A stretch of DNA of 64,000 nt, taken from Gammaproteobacteria bacterium. GTDB lineage: Bacteria; Pseudomonadota; Gammaproteobacteria; SG8-11. A program made the translations under genes and the position numbers. Below are positions 38,512-47,037 of this stretch, piece by piece; the first letter of the stretch is position 1, and each line of letters starts with the position of its first letter. The notes under the pieces are model-generated. The model did not search any database and was not told where the DNA came from. It was given only the letters and a program-made list of their open reading frames with translations. The DNA is taken from the NCBI GenBank assembly GCA_024641505.1, contig JAHECY010000013.1, positions 1 to 64,000 of the forward strand, in the 5' to 3' direction.

Positions 38512-41505
38512 TTACCAAATTATTGTGACGGACTTCCCGGTTAAGGCGGTACTGTTAACGGTGATGCTCAGCACCTTGTTACCGGTGCCGGTACCGGTGG
38601 TGTAGGAAATTCCGTAGCGACCATCACCGTAATCGACGATTGTCCCCAAGGTACCAGTGCCGGTGCCGCTGACGGCCACGTCCACATCCAGGGCCGCACC
38701 CAGCGTGTTACCCGAAACGTCTTTGGGCGTCAGGATGACGGTGTAAGGCGTCGAGGCGACGGCTGTGATGCTGGTGGCACTCAGGCTGCTATTGGTAGCG
38801 TTCGCGGCATTGGGCGCGGCGGCAAAGTGGTGGTAGCCGATATCGGGCTTGTCGGCACTGCTGCCGTCCACGGCACCACCCACCTGGGTTGTCAGGGTGG
38901 CAAATTCCAGCAAGGGACCGGCGAAACCGGAGGCACTGAGATCACCATTCACTGCCGCGGAAGTGTTGTTCAGGTACCAATTCTGGACAAAGCTACCCGA
39001 AGCTTCAGTAAGGTCGGTGGGATCAGTAAGGCTGCCATTGCTGGTGAGGTTGTAAGCGCTGCTCACAGTACCCAAACTGACCACCTGATCACTGACGTTA
39101 CCACTGATGATATTCCCGCCCAGACCCACCAAGGCGGAGCCCCCGACGTAGAGCCCGCCACCTTTGCTTGCAGTATTGACGGTATTCTCGGTAATCGTGT
39201 TGTAGCTGAACCAGTTATTGCCGGCCGCTGATGGTACCCAGAAAACACTGACACCACCCCCCGTGAATTTGGCAATATTTTGCAGGATCAGGTTGTTGCC
39301 GATACTGATTTTATTGGCCGCGGCGATCCCGGCACCCACGTAGATGCCGCCACCGTCCGAGGCCGTGTTGCCGCGGATCACGTTGTGGTTGATCGTCGAG
39401 AGGTCACCCAACGCCTGGATTTCAACACCACCGCCGACGCCTGTGATGATTCCGTTATTGAGAATCAGGTTCTTACGCAGATGCACCACGCCCGTGGTGT
39501 TGAGCAGCACCCCTGAGTTATAGGCGCCACTGAACACATTCTCGCTGTAGGTACCGTTACCCAGTCCGGCCACCTGCAAGCCGTAGCTGCCGTCATGGGT
39601 GGTAAAACCACTGATCGTCGGACTGGCGGAACCGAACACTTGAATCGCGGCGCTGTTCGTCTGGATACCCGAAATATCATTGGCACCGGTGAACACCGGG
39701 GCCACCGTGGCGCCGGTGCCGGCGGAGATATTAATACCGTTGGAACCGGTGGAGGTATTGACCACCACGTCCTGGAACACCGGTGAAGCGATATTGGCGC
39801 CGAAACTCGCCTGCACCCACAGACCTTCGGCACTGGAGTTAAAGGTGCTCAACCCGGTCACGGTGGTGCCGACGCTGGTATTGAAGACTTTGAGCGCCAG
39901 AGCGGCATAATGAATATCCAGGTAAGTGAACACGTTACTGCTGGAACCGGCATCGAACAATACACCGGTCCAATCGCCTGGCGTTGCAGAGGTCGCAGTG
40001 CCGTCACCGTTGGTATCACCCAGTACACTGTCATCCTGCAAGGAGGTGAAAATCACCTGCTTGCCGGTGGCGGCATCGCCCTTGATATCGAGGGTACTGC
40101 CACTGGCTACCGTTAACCCGGTGCCGGCGGCGAACTTAACCACCACGCCGGTTTCGATCACCAGGCTGGCGCCGCTGACCATCAATGTGCTTTGCACCTG
40201 GTACGGCGAACCCGCCAGGTTCCAGACACCCGAGGTCGTCATGGTGCCACCGGCCACCAGGGTACCGGCGGGTTTGGACAGGGCATCATTGGGATCGGTA
40301 CCGGCCATGATTTCATGGGCGTCGGAGTAACCGTCACCGTCCGTATCCACGGCGTAGCTGTACACCTGCACGCTAACGGTAGCCGTGGTTTCGGTGTTCA
40401 TGACGTCTCTTACGGTATAGGTAAAGGTATCGGCGCCGACGAAGCTGCTGCCGGCGGTGTAGGTAATAGTGTTGTCACCGTTGAGCACCACGCTGCCCGT
40501 GGTGCCATCGGTAGCCACCGCGACCACAGTCAGCGCGCCACCCTCGGGATCGCTGTCATTGGTCAGTACATCGATGGTGATACTGCCGCCCTGACTGACA
40601 CCGGCGCTGTCCGCACCGGCCACCGGGGCCGCCTGGCACAGGGCGCTGACAGTCACCGAGGGGACGGTCCAGCCTGTCGGATATGCCTTGAAATTGTTAT
40701 TCAGGAAGCGGCGGATGTTAGCATTCCAATCCAGATCCACGGGAAAGGTCTTGCTGACGCCGGCCACATCCAGGGTCATGGCCACGCCCTGGTGCTTACC
40801 GTCAATGGCGCAATCGGAGAGATCCTGCGCCAAGAGGTCGATGACTTGATAGTCCACCATGGCTTTGCCCAGTTGCACCGCCGCATCATTCATGGTGTGC
40901 GCCAGACCGCCCAATACCAGGGCATAGTTTTTCTCCGCCGTGGTGCTGGTCGATGCCGGGGCCAAGGGACTGGCAGGCTGTGTCACCAGCGGGTCGAAAC
41001 CATAAGCCGTGGCCGCCCGGGTTTTTACCAACGCCAGAGCCGTGGCAAAATCACTGACCACGGATTCCTCGCGCGCCTGACGCACCAGCGCATGGGACAC
41101 CACGGTGACCGCGGCACTGGTGCCATCGGCGGCGAGAATGCCTTCCAGGACTTCACCGGCCGCAAGCACAATGCTGCGCTTCTTGGCATTATCCGGCTCC
41201 GGGTCCGATTCATCCACGTAACTGCCGCCGGAAGCTTCCAACAGCAACATGCCGCTGCCGGCGGGTACCGTCACCGACCAGGCGCCATTGGCGTCGGTGG
41301 TGGCGGTCGCCACGGCACTGCCGGTTTTGATACCGGTGGTATCCATCGCGTACAGATTCACCTGGGCATTGACCATCGGCCCCTTGGTGACCTTACCGGA
41401 AACTTTTACCGTGTCCGGTTCCACCACCTGAAAATCGAAGCACCCGCTCAACAGCGCGGTACACGCCAGGATCGTCGTCACTAATTTTGGTGTAAACGCA
41501 TTCAT
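38512..41505 (-). CDS. Large surface lipoprotein with Ig-like domains and a beta-helix
   Basis: 997 aa from the ATG at 41505, which has AAGG at a proper distance; a GTG at 41514 overlaps that site. Lipobox LLSGC follows a short signal. Then: a carboxypeptidase-regulatory-like beta sandwich (VSGKVTKGPMVNAQVNLYAM); a helical part (about 120-280); a cadherin/Big-type domain (GGSITIDVLTNDSDPEGGAL, FVGADTFTYTVRD); a Ca-binding type-3-like repeat (DTDGDGYSDAHEIMAGTDPN); a right-handed beta-helix with Asn-rich turns (about 470-850; LRKNLILNNGIITGVG, NHNVIRGNTASDGGGIYVG); and a final intimin-like Ig domain. Such proteins act as adhesins or polysaccharide-binding or -degrading proteins. No catalytic residues can be named. 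Confidence 0.75.
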   Translation of the reverse strand: MNAFTPKLVTTILACTALLSGCFDFQVVEPDTVKVSGKVTKGPMVNAQVNLYAMDTTGIKTGSAVATATTDANGAWSVTVPAGSGMLLLEASGGSYVDESDPEPDNAKKRSIVLAAGEVLEGILAADGTSAAVTVVSHALVRQAREESVVSDFATALALVKTRAATAYGFDPLVTQPASPLAPASTSTTAEKNYALVLGGLAHTMNDAAVQLGKAMVDYQVIDLLAQDLSDCAIDGKHQGVAMTLDVAGVSKTFPVDLDWNANIRRFLNNNFKAYPTGWTVPSVTVSALCQAAPVAGADSAGVSQGGSITIDVLTNDSDPEGGALTVVAVATDGTTGSVVLNGDNTITYTAGSSFVGADTFTYTVRDVMNTETTATVSVQVYSYAVDTDGDGYSDAHEIMAGTDPNDALSKPAGTLVAGGTMTTSGVWNLAGSPYQVQSTLMVSGASLVIETGVVVKFAAGTGLTVASGSTLDIKGDAATGKQVIFTSLQDDSVLGDTNGDGTATSATPGDWTGVLFDAGSSSNVFTYLDIHYAALALKVFNTSVGTTVTGLSTFNSSAEGLWVQASFGANIASPVFQDVVVNTSTGSNGINISAGTGATVAPVFTGANDISGIQTNSAAIQVFGSASPTISGFTTHDGSYGLQVAGLGNGTYSENVFSGAYNSGVLLNTTGVVHLRKNLILNNGIITGVGGGVEIQALGDLSTINHNVIRGNTASDGGGIYVGAGIAAANKISIGNNLILQNIAKFTGGGVSVFWVPSAAGNNWFSYNTITENTVNTASKGGGLYVGGSALVGLGGNIISGNVSDQVVSLGTVSSAYNLTSNGSLTDPTDLTEASGSFVQNWYLNNTSAAVNGDLSASGFAGPLLEFATLTTQVGGAVDGSSADKPDIGYHHFAAAPNAANATNSSLSATSITAVASTPYTVILTPKDVSGNTLGAALDVDVAVSGTGTGTLGTIVDYGDGRYGISYTTGTGTGNKVLSITVNSTALTGKSVTIIW

Positions 41506-41533
41506 GGTTGTCACCTTATAACTGCTACTTCAC

Positions 41534-43111
41534 TTATTGTTGCGCTTCGTACGCGGCAACACCGGTTACTGTGGTGGCGACGCCATCGGGCGTGGCCGTC
41601 ATGCTATAGGCGGTGCCGGCGCCCGCGGGCGCGCCGCTGGCCGTGGCCGGACCGACAAAGGTACCCACCATGGCGCCCTGACCGCCGCTGCCGGCGCCGG
41701 TGGCAACATTCTGGGTTTGCACATCCATGGCGCCGCCGAAGGTGGCGCCGTTACCGATGGCCATGCCGGTGGCGCTGCCGTTCCATACCTGATTATTGAT
41801 GCCGACGTTGACCTGGGCATCCACGGTTTGATTGGTAAAATCGGCGCTCAAGCTGGCGCTGCCAAGCACGCCGGTGTGTCCCAGATTATCGGTAGGGCTG
41901 GTATTGCCGATCAGGGTATAGTTGGCCGTACCGGTGGTCGGCAAGGTCACGGCGGCGGCTTCCACCGGCCCGCTGATCCAGTGCACGCTGTCGCTGCCCA
42001 GATCCAGATAGGACACGGAGCCATCCACCAGATTCACCATGGCAATGCTGCCATTGGCCCAACGACCCCAGGACAGACCGGTTACCGCGTCATACCCAAG
42101 ATCCAAAGTTTGCGCGCTATTGGCGTCATAAACGATTTGCGGTCCCGCCGCCGAGGTCGCTGCGAAACCGCGCACTTCAACCCCGTCCAGCACCGTCACG
42201 GCATGCGCCTGGTCCGCTGCCAGCATGCCACCAAAGACAAACCCAAAGGCGCGGTATTCGGCCAGCGGTGCGGTATTGAACGTGGGCAGTGGATCGCTCA
42301 CCACATCGGTATTGTCATGACCGTGGCCATGGGCCAGGCCCTGCTCCGCGGCATGCTCTTCGCCCTCATCGCGGCCGTCATCATGGTGTCCACGGCGACC
42401 CCGGTCACCTTTATTGCGCGCCTGATTATCATCATCCAGCGCCGGAACCGTTTCAAACATCAAGAATGCGGGCGGTGTCTTCAGGCGTACCGGTTTTTCT
42501 TCCGCGCCGGCGACAAAGGTGTATTGGTTGCGGTCGATGTCGATACTGGTCTTGCGATTCTGCACATGCACGCCGCCGCTCAACACACCGACGTAAAGAC
42601 CGTTCTTGACCAACTGCTTTTCCTTGCCGGGATGACGCGCGTCACAATCATCGGCGCACCACATCGCCACGTAATCGGTACCGCGAATACCGATGGTAGC
42701 CACCGGTGTTACGACCTTATAGGCTTTCTTGTTGGTTTTGCCGATCTTGCCGGTGATGGCGCGGAAGCCGCCTTTCAAAAGATTAAATTCGCTCTTCTGG
42801 TTTTCCGGATTGGTTTCATCCAACTGGTAATTGGTCACCTCAAAGGAACTGTTGGGGCGAATACCGATGAACGCGCCGTCCACCATGCGGATCTGCACCT
42901 GGCCCTTACTGGAGGTATCGATACGGTCGCCGGGATTCAGGATATGGCCCTTCTTCAAGGGTACGGATTTACCGTCCGCGGAGATCAGGGTGACATCGCC
43001 AATGACAAAGATCGCTTTGCCCACGCCATCCGCGAAAACCGCCATCGGCAGGAGCAACAACGTCAACAACAAGAGCAGGCGTGCGCCTGCCATTCTTTCG
43101 TATGCATTCAT
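41534..43111 (-). CDS. FecR-domain protein with TbpB-like C-terminal beta-barrel
   Basis: 525 aa from the ATG at 43111 (GGAG site). A Sec signal (LLLLLTLLLLPMAVFA) leads into a FecR domain (about 25-190: GDVTLISADGKSVPLKKGHI, PGDRIDTSSKGQVQIRMVDG, VATIGIRGTDYVAMWC). Then comes a His/Asp/Glu-rich linker (RRGHHDDGRDEGEEHAAEQG, possibly metal-binding) and, from about 380, strands ending in GQGAMVGTFVGPATASGAPA, which resemble the C-terminal barrel of transferrin-binding-protein-B-like cargo (the GxFxGPxA motif). There is no lipobox. The upstream gene is a TPR plus beta-barrel protein like Slam, the channel that exports such cargo. This suggests a soluble or FecR-anchored type XI substrate. Confidence 0.72.
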   Translation of the reverse strand: MNAYERMAGARLLLLLTLLLLPMAVFADGVGKAIFVIGDVTLISADGKSVPLKKGHILNPGDRIDTSSKGQVQIRMVDGAFIGIRPNSSFEVTNYQLDETNPENQKSEFNLLKGGFRAITGKIGKTNKKAYKVVTPVATIGIRGTDYVAMWCADDCDARHPGKEKQLVKNGLYVGVLSGGVHVQNRKTSIDIDRNQYTFVAGAEEKPVRLKTPPAFLMFETVPALDDDNQARNKGDRGRRGHHDDGRDEGEEHAAEQGLAHGHGHDNTDVVSDPLPTFNTAPLAEYRAFGFVFGGMLAADQAHAVTVLDGVEVRGFAATSAAGPQIVYDANSAQTLDLGYDAVTGLSWGRWANGSIAMVNLVDGSVSYLDLGSDSVHWISGPVEAAAVTLPTTGTANYTLIGNTSPTDNLGHTGVLGSASLSADFTNQTVDAQVNVGINNQVWNGSATGMAIGNGATFGGAMDVQTQNVATGAGSGGQGAMVGTFVGPATASGAPAGAGTAYSMTATPDGVATTVTGVAAYEAQQ

Positions 43112-43283
43112 GATTTTTAGCTCCGGTCCAAGCATGATCATCGGCCTCGCGAATTCTGCTTTTAACTTAATGATTATTTTGCAGAGGAGGCAGCAAGTAA
43201 ACTGTGATACAGTCGAGGTCTGATATAAGATTTCGCGATTTACATATTGTAATAATCTTACCCGTTACGGCATAACGAATTGA

Positions 43284-44696
43284 TTAGTTAAGGAAATTCC
43301 AGCGTAATCCCAAGCCGACATCGGTCTTATCGTATTCATAGATATTGATATCGGAATTGTTTTTCGTGTACAGAACCAGCAGTTTAACCGACCACCCGCG
43401 GGCAACCAGCCAGCGCAATTCCAGTACCGCATCTTGTTGTCGATCAGCGCGCGGCAAACCAAAAAAAAGACCTTGATAGTCACTGTCGGCATAACCCAGT
43501 GCCGTACCCAGCATCAGGGTGCTGGTAAGGGGAAGCTGGCTGAACAGACGAATGCCGGAGAACGTTTTTTCATAGCGAGAGACAAGGTCCGTCCGAAAAT
43601 CCCGTCCGGTACTGAGCAGCAAACCGACTTCAGAATATAACGGCCGGGCCACAGCGCGGGACAACTTCATGCTCCAAAGCGCCTGATCCACGTCCTTGAT
43701 GCGCAGCTCCTTCGGGTAGCGCAACTGCGCGTAACGGCCGCTCACTCCCAATTGATAACTCGGCGTTAGTTGATGCGTCCATTCCAGCACGGAGCCTGCC
43801 GATCGGCTGTTGGGTTCGCCGTTGACCTGCACCGCATTACCACTGAGCCCCCATTGCAAGGCATGGATACCAACCCGTTGGCGCAGCGCCAGATTGCCGT
43901 CATACACCGTGCTGTTGACAAATGCCGCCTGGCCATTGACACGCCGTTTTATATTGATGGCGGTAAACAACTGCGTAGTGGCGCCCAGTGGCGCAAACAA
44001 CGATCCCCCGCCCTGCAACGCGGTGTAGGAAGACGCGGTACGCTTGCTGGTATCCAACAAGCGGAAACCGAGGAACGTGTCCTCATCGGTGGCGCTGTTG
44101 GCATTGCTGTCATACCCCACGCTGCTGTCAAGGTAGGCGCCCAACCGGGTCTTGGCTTGCGCCTGCAGGCGATCGATATCCTGCTGGTAGCGGCGTATGG
44201 AAGCGACGGTCTTGGCCGGCGGATTCTGCTGCAATAGAATGTCGAACTCCTCCTGGGCATGGCGATATTGCTCCAGGAGCACATAAGCGCGCGCCAGATC
44301 CATGCGCGCACCGGAAAACATCGGATCCACCGCCAGGGCCCGCTGTAACGCGAACACCGCGATTTCCGGATTTCCGCTGTCCAGGGCCGCCACGCCCAGC
44401 AAATAATCATAGTCCCGGTTTCCCGCGTAACGGTCCTCATCGGGCGCCAGTAAATCATAGGCCGCTTGCGCCTTGCCGGCGTAGACCAGGCGTAACGCAT
44501 CATTCAGCAGAGCCTTCACCTCCACGGTCGGCGGCGCGGACCAGGACAACAGGGGCAGTAACAAGGCAATCACATGCACCAGGGTGATTGTCCAGTTGCT
44601 GATCCCGTTCCTGCAGCCACAGCGATCGCACCGGTATTGGTCACTGTCTGATTTTTCCCGGGGCATATTCACTTTTTGATCTATGGTTATAGCCAC
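43284..44696 (-). CDS. TPR plus outer membrane beta-barrel protein, Slam (DUF560)-like
   Basis: 470 aa by the longest frame. The hydrophobic signal (LVHVIALLLPLLSW) lies at about residues 39-52, so the true start is probably later than 44696, but no better site is obvious. After it come TPR-like helices (DALRLVYAGKAQAAYDLLAP, FALQRALAVDPMFSGARMDL, RAYVLLEQYRHAQEEFDILL; about 60-165) and a C-terminal beta-barrel (AYLDSSVGYDSNANSATDED to VGLGLRWNFLN). This is the layout of surface lipoprotein assembly modulators. It is the first gene of a probable unit with the FecR/TbpB-like gene (gap of 172 bases). An alternative is a general TPR-barrel porin. Confidence 0.7.
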   Translation of the reverse strand: MAITIDQKVNMPREKSDSDQYRCDRCGCRNGISNWTITLVHVIALLLPLLSWSAPPTVEVKALLNDALRLVYAGKAQAAYDLLAPDEDRYAGNRDYDYLLGVAALDSGNPEIAVFALQRALAVDPMFSGARMDLARAYVLLEQYRHAQEEFDILLQQNPPAKTVASIRRYQQDIDRLQAQAKTRLGAYLDSSVGYDSNANSATDEDTFLGFRLLDTSKRTASSYTALQGGGSLFAPLGATTQLFTAINIKRRVNGQAAFVNSTVYDGNLALRQRVGIHALQWGLSGNAVQVNGEPNSRSAGSVLEWTHQLTPSYQLGVSGRYAQLRYPKELRIKDVDQALWSMKLSRAVARPLYSEVGLLLSTGRDFRTDLVSRYEKTFSGIRLFSQLPLTSTLMLGTALGYADSDYQGLFFGLPRADRQQDAVLELRWLVARGWSVKLLVLYTKNNSDINIYEYDKTDVGLGLRWNFLN

Positions 44697-44864
44697 ATTT
44701 CCCCATACGACTGCGCTCCCCAGAAACGCTCTCGGGAGATCATTCTTTTATCGGCACTTGCCTCTAAAAAAATATCGGATTTCACAAAGATCGTGCCTGC
44801 GGATCGCACCCTTTCCCGGATTAATTCAGTACAATGCGGGAAACCGTCCGAAGTTACCGCTGGC

Positions 44865-45569
44865 ATGGCAAAAACCGACGATAAAGGCCTTACTGATACT
44901 AATTCGACCAGTGTCGATAGTTTTTTAGCGAAAGTCGCCGTTACCCCCGTGGCCGCCACGTCGGGACACGGTCGGCTGATTTTTGCGCTGGATGCCACGG
45001 CAAGCCGGGAACCTACCTGGGACCGGGCCTGCGCCATCCAGGGGGATATGTTTCTGGAAACCCAAACCCTGGGAAACCTGCAAATCCAATTGGTGTACTA
45101 CCGCGGTTATGGGGAATTTAAGCCTTCGCCCTGGTGTACCGACAGTCGCCAATTGCTGCCCCACATGACCCGGGTAAGCTGTCTGGCCGGGACCACACAA
45201 ATCGCCAAGATTTTGCAGCATGCCATCGATGAAACCAAGCGCGCGCCGGTGCAAGCCGTGGTATTCGTGGGTGATTGCATGGAAGAAAACATGGAGCATC
45301 TGGCGCAGCTGGCTGGTCAACTGGGCATACTCAATGTTCCCGTGTTTATTTTTCATGAAGGCGCCGATGCCGTGGCACGGATGGCCTTCGAGCACATCGC
45401 CACCTTGACGCGGGGCGCCTGCTGCCCCTTCGACAGCGCCAGCGCCCGCCAACTGCGGGATCTGTTGGCAGCCGTTGCGGTGTATGCGGTCGGCGGCAGG
45501 AAAGCGCTGCGCGCTTACAGCACGGACAAGTCGATGGCCGTGCGGCAACTCACCCGGCACCTCGAATAA
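44865..45569 (+). CDS. VWA-like domain protein paired with a DnaJ-domain protein
   Basis: 234 aa from the ATG at 44865; a longer frame to 44676 is not supported by a ribosome site or hydrophobic signal. No signal peptide, so cytoplasmic. Pattern: GRLIFALDATASREPTWDRA (DxTxS, a MIDAS-like start), LQIQLVYYRGYGEFKPSPWC, the Thr in CLAGTTQIAKILQHAI and VQAVVFVGDCMEENMEHLAQ, a complete VWA-like set. The DnaJ-domain gene follows 5 bases later. This gene pair recurs in proteobacteria, without a settled function that I know of. Confidence 0.7.
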   Translation: MAKTDDKGLTDTNSTSVDSFLAKVAVTPVAATSGHGRLIFALDATASREPTWDRACAIQGDMFLETQTLGNLQIQLVYYRGYGEFKPSPWCTDSRQLLPHMTRVSCLAGTTQIAKILQHAIDETKRAPVQAVVFVGDCMEENMEHLAQLAGQLGILNVPVFIFHEGADAVARMAFEHIATLTRGACCPFDSASARQLRDLLAAVAVYAVGGRKALRAYSTDKSMAVRQLTRHLE

Positions 45570-45574
45570 CCGCC

Positions 45575-46336
45575 ATGCGCACGCTCATTATCCTGGGGGC
45601 AATAGGCATTGCGCTGCTGATCCTGGCACAGTGGTTCATCCGCACGCCACCGCATAAAGTGGTCAATATGGTAAAAAAGGTGGGCCTGTTTGTCGTCGGC
45701 GCGCTATTGATCCTGGCGGTGTTGACCGGACGCGCGCCCTGGCTGTTCGCCGTCATTGGTGGCGCCCTGCCCTTCATGCACCGACTGGCAACGGCCTGGA
45801 AAACCATCAAGTTCTTTAAAAGCTTTCAGAATCGGCAACAGGGGGCGCGCCCGAAGGACGGCCACACCGGAGACACGGGCGTTTCCCGCATTGCAACCCG
45901 CTTTCTAAGCATGGAACTGGATCATCACAGCGGCGCGATCACTGGTAGCGTGCTCACCGGCGCATATGCCGGCCGCAACCTGCAAGACATGGATTTCGCA
46001 TGCCTGCTCGACCTGCTGCACACCTGCCAGGGTAGCCGGGATCAAGATTCCGTACGCTTGCTGGAATCCTATTTACAGCGGCAGCATGTCGAGGCCTGGG
46101 AGCAGTACTGCGCCGCGGGACACCGCGAGGACGCGCATCATGCCGGCGCCAGTGGCGCCATGAACCGGGAAGAGGCGCTGTCGCTGCTGGGACTGACCGC
46201 CGATGCTACGCACAGCGACATTAGCGCGGCCCATAAGCGCTTGATACAACGCCTGCATCCCGACCGCGGCGGCACCGACTACCTCGCCGCCAAGATTAAT
46301 CAGGCTAAGGATGTCCTGTTAAAAAAACCCGCGTAG
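45575..46336 (+). CDS. Membrane-anchored protein with C-terminal J-domain
   Basis: 253 aa. Two N-terminal membrane segments (about 1-20, LIILGAIGIALLILAQWF, and 33-62, VGLFVVGALLILAVLTGRAP) anchor it in the inner membrane. The middle (about 95-190) is soluble and includes a conserved part (MELDHHSGAITGSVLTGAYA). The last about 60 residues are a J-domain with the HPD motif in RLIQRLHPDRGGTDYLAAKI, so it should stimulate an Hsp70 (DnaK). Cotranscribed with the VWA-like gene. The 3' end runs into a palindromic repeat. Confidence 0.82.
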   Translation: MRTLIILGAIGIALLILAQWFIRTPPHKVVNMVKKVGLFVVGALLILAVLTGRAPWLFAVIGGALPFMHRLATAWKTIKFFKSFQNRQQGARPKDGHTGDTGVSRIATRFLSMELDHHSGAITGSVLTGAYAGRNLQDMDFACLLDLLHTCQGSRDQDSVRLLESYLQRQHVEAWEQYCAAGHREDAHHAGASGAMNREEALSLLGLTADATHSDISAAHKRLIQRLHPDRGGTDYLAAKINQAKDVLLKKPA

Positions 46337-46420
46337 GGTGCGTATGACGCACCGGCTTTTGTGGCCGGAGCAAAGTCTGACTTTGTTCAAAAAAACCACG
46401 GTGCGTCATACGCACCCTAC
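46333..46420. repeat. Palindromic repeat element between convergent genes
   Basis: Ends GTAGGGTGCGTATGACGCACC and GGTGCGTCATACGCACCCTAC are perfect inverted copies about 46 bases apart, with a smaller internal stem (AAAGTC TGA CTTT region). It spans the 3' ends of the DnaJ-domain gene and the response-regulator gene, including parts of both stop codons, and can serve as a bidirectional terminator. Confidence 0.75.
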
Positions 46421-47037
46421 AGGCTTTTCGCTCCTTCCATGGCGATGCGCACCACTTCCGACAACGACGACACGTTCATTTTCTCCATGATTTTGGAGCG
46501 ATGCGCCTCTACGGTGCGGCTACTGATACCCAATTGCGCCGCGATCACCTTATTGCGTTTTCCCTGCACCAGTAATTCCATTACTTCGCGCTCTCGAGGT
46601 GTCAAACTGGCGAGACGATGATCCACGTCACTGTGCTGTTCCTCCACTAAACGCTGTTGGGCATCCAACTCCAGACACAGCTTCACCTTTTGCAAAAGCT
46701 CATCATTTTTAAATGGTTTTTCGATAAAGTCCGCGACACCGGATTTCATGGCCTGAACCGCCATCGGCACATCACCATGGCCGGTGATAATCAACACCGG
46801 TAAAATTATCTTGCGTTTGAGCAGTTCCGTATGCAATTCCATGCCGCCCATGCCCGGCATACGCACATCGAGTATCAAACAACCGCGCCAAGTCGAATGA
46901 TACTGCTCCAAAAACGCTTCAGCGCTCTCATAAGTCTCAACATTGAGCTTGGCCGTGCGCATCAAAAATCGAATGGCGTCACGAATAGCCTCATCGTCAT
47001 CCACCACAAACACCGTCGGTTCATTACGAATTCGCAT
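46417..47037 (-). CDS. FixJ-like two-component response regulator
   Basis: 206 aa. Receiver domain: TVFVVDDDEAIRDAIRFLMR (acidic pocket), phosphoacceptor Asp in CLILDVRMPGMGG (about residue 56), conserved Thr in VLIITGHGDVPMAVQAMKSG and Lys in FIEKPFKNDEL. C-terminal LuxR/GerE helix-turn-helix: LTPREREVMELLVQGKRNKV, QLGISSRTVEAHRSKIMEKM. It is a DNA-binding transcription regulator. The ATG overlaps the stop of the upstream kinase gene (TGATG), so the two are a pair. Target genes cannot be read. The FixJ/TodT/StyR group controls respiration or catabolic genes. Confidence 0.93.
   Translation of the reverse strand: MRIRNEPTVFVVDDDEAIRDAIRFLMRTAKLNVETYESAEAFLEQYHSTWRGCLILDVRMPGMGGMELHTELLKRKIILPVLIITGHGDVPMAVQAMKSGVADFIEKPFKNDELLQKVKLCLELDAQQRLVEEQHSDVDHRLASLTPREREVMELLVQGKRNKVIAAQLGISSRTVEAHRSKIMEKMNVSSLSEVVRIAMEGAKSL

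Noticed and set aside
40192-41484. A 430-codon plus-strand frame opposite the beta-helix lipoprotein gene
   Set aside because: Gly/His/Arg-rich shadow composition, no domain.
41537-43120. A 527-codon open frame on the plus strand, opposite the FecR/TbpB-like gene
   Set aside because: Long antisense frame produced by codon bias of the minus-strand gene; repetitive Gly/His/Arg composition, no signal peptide or domain.
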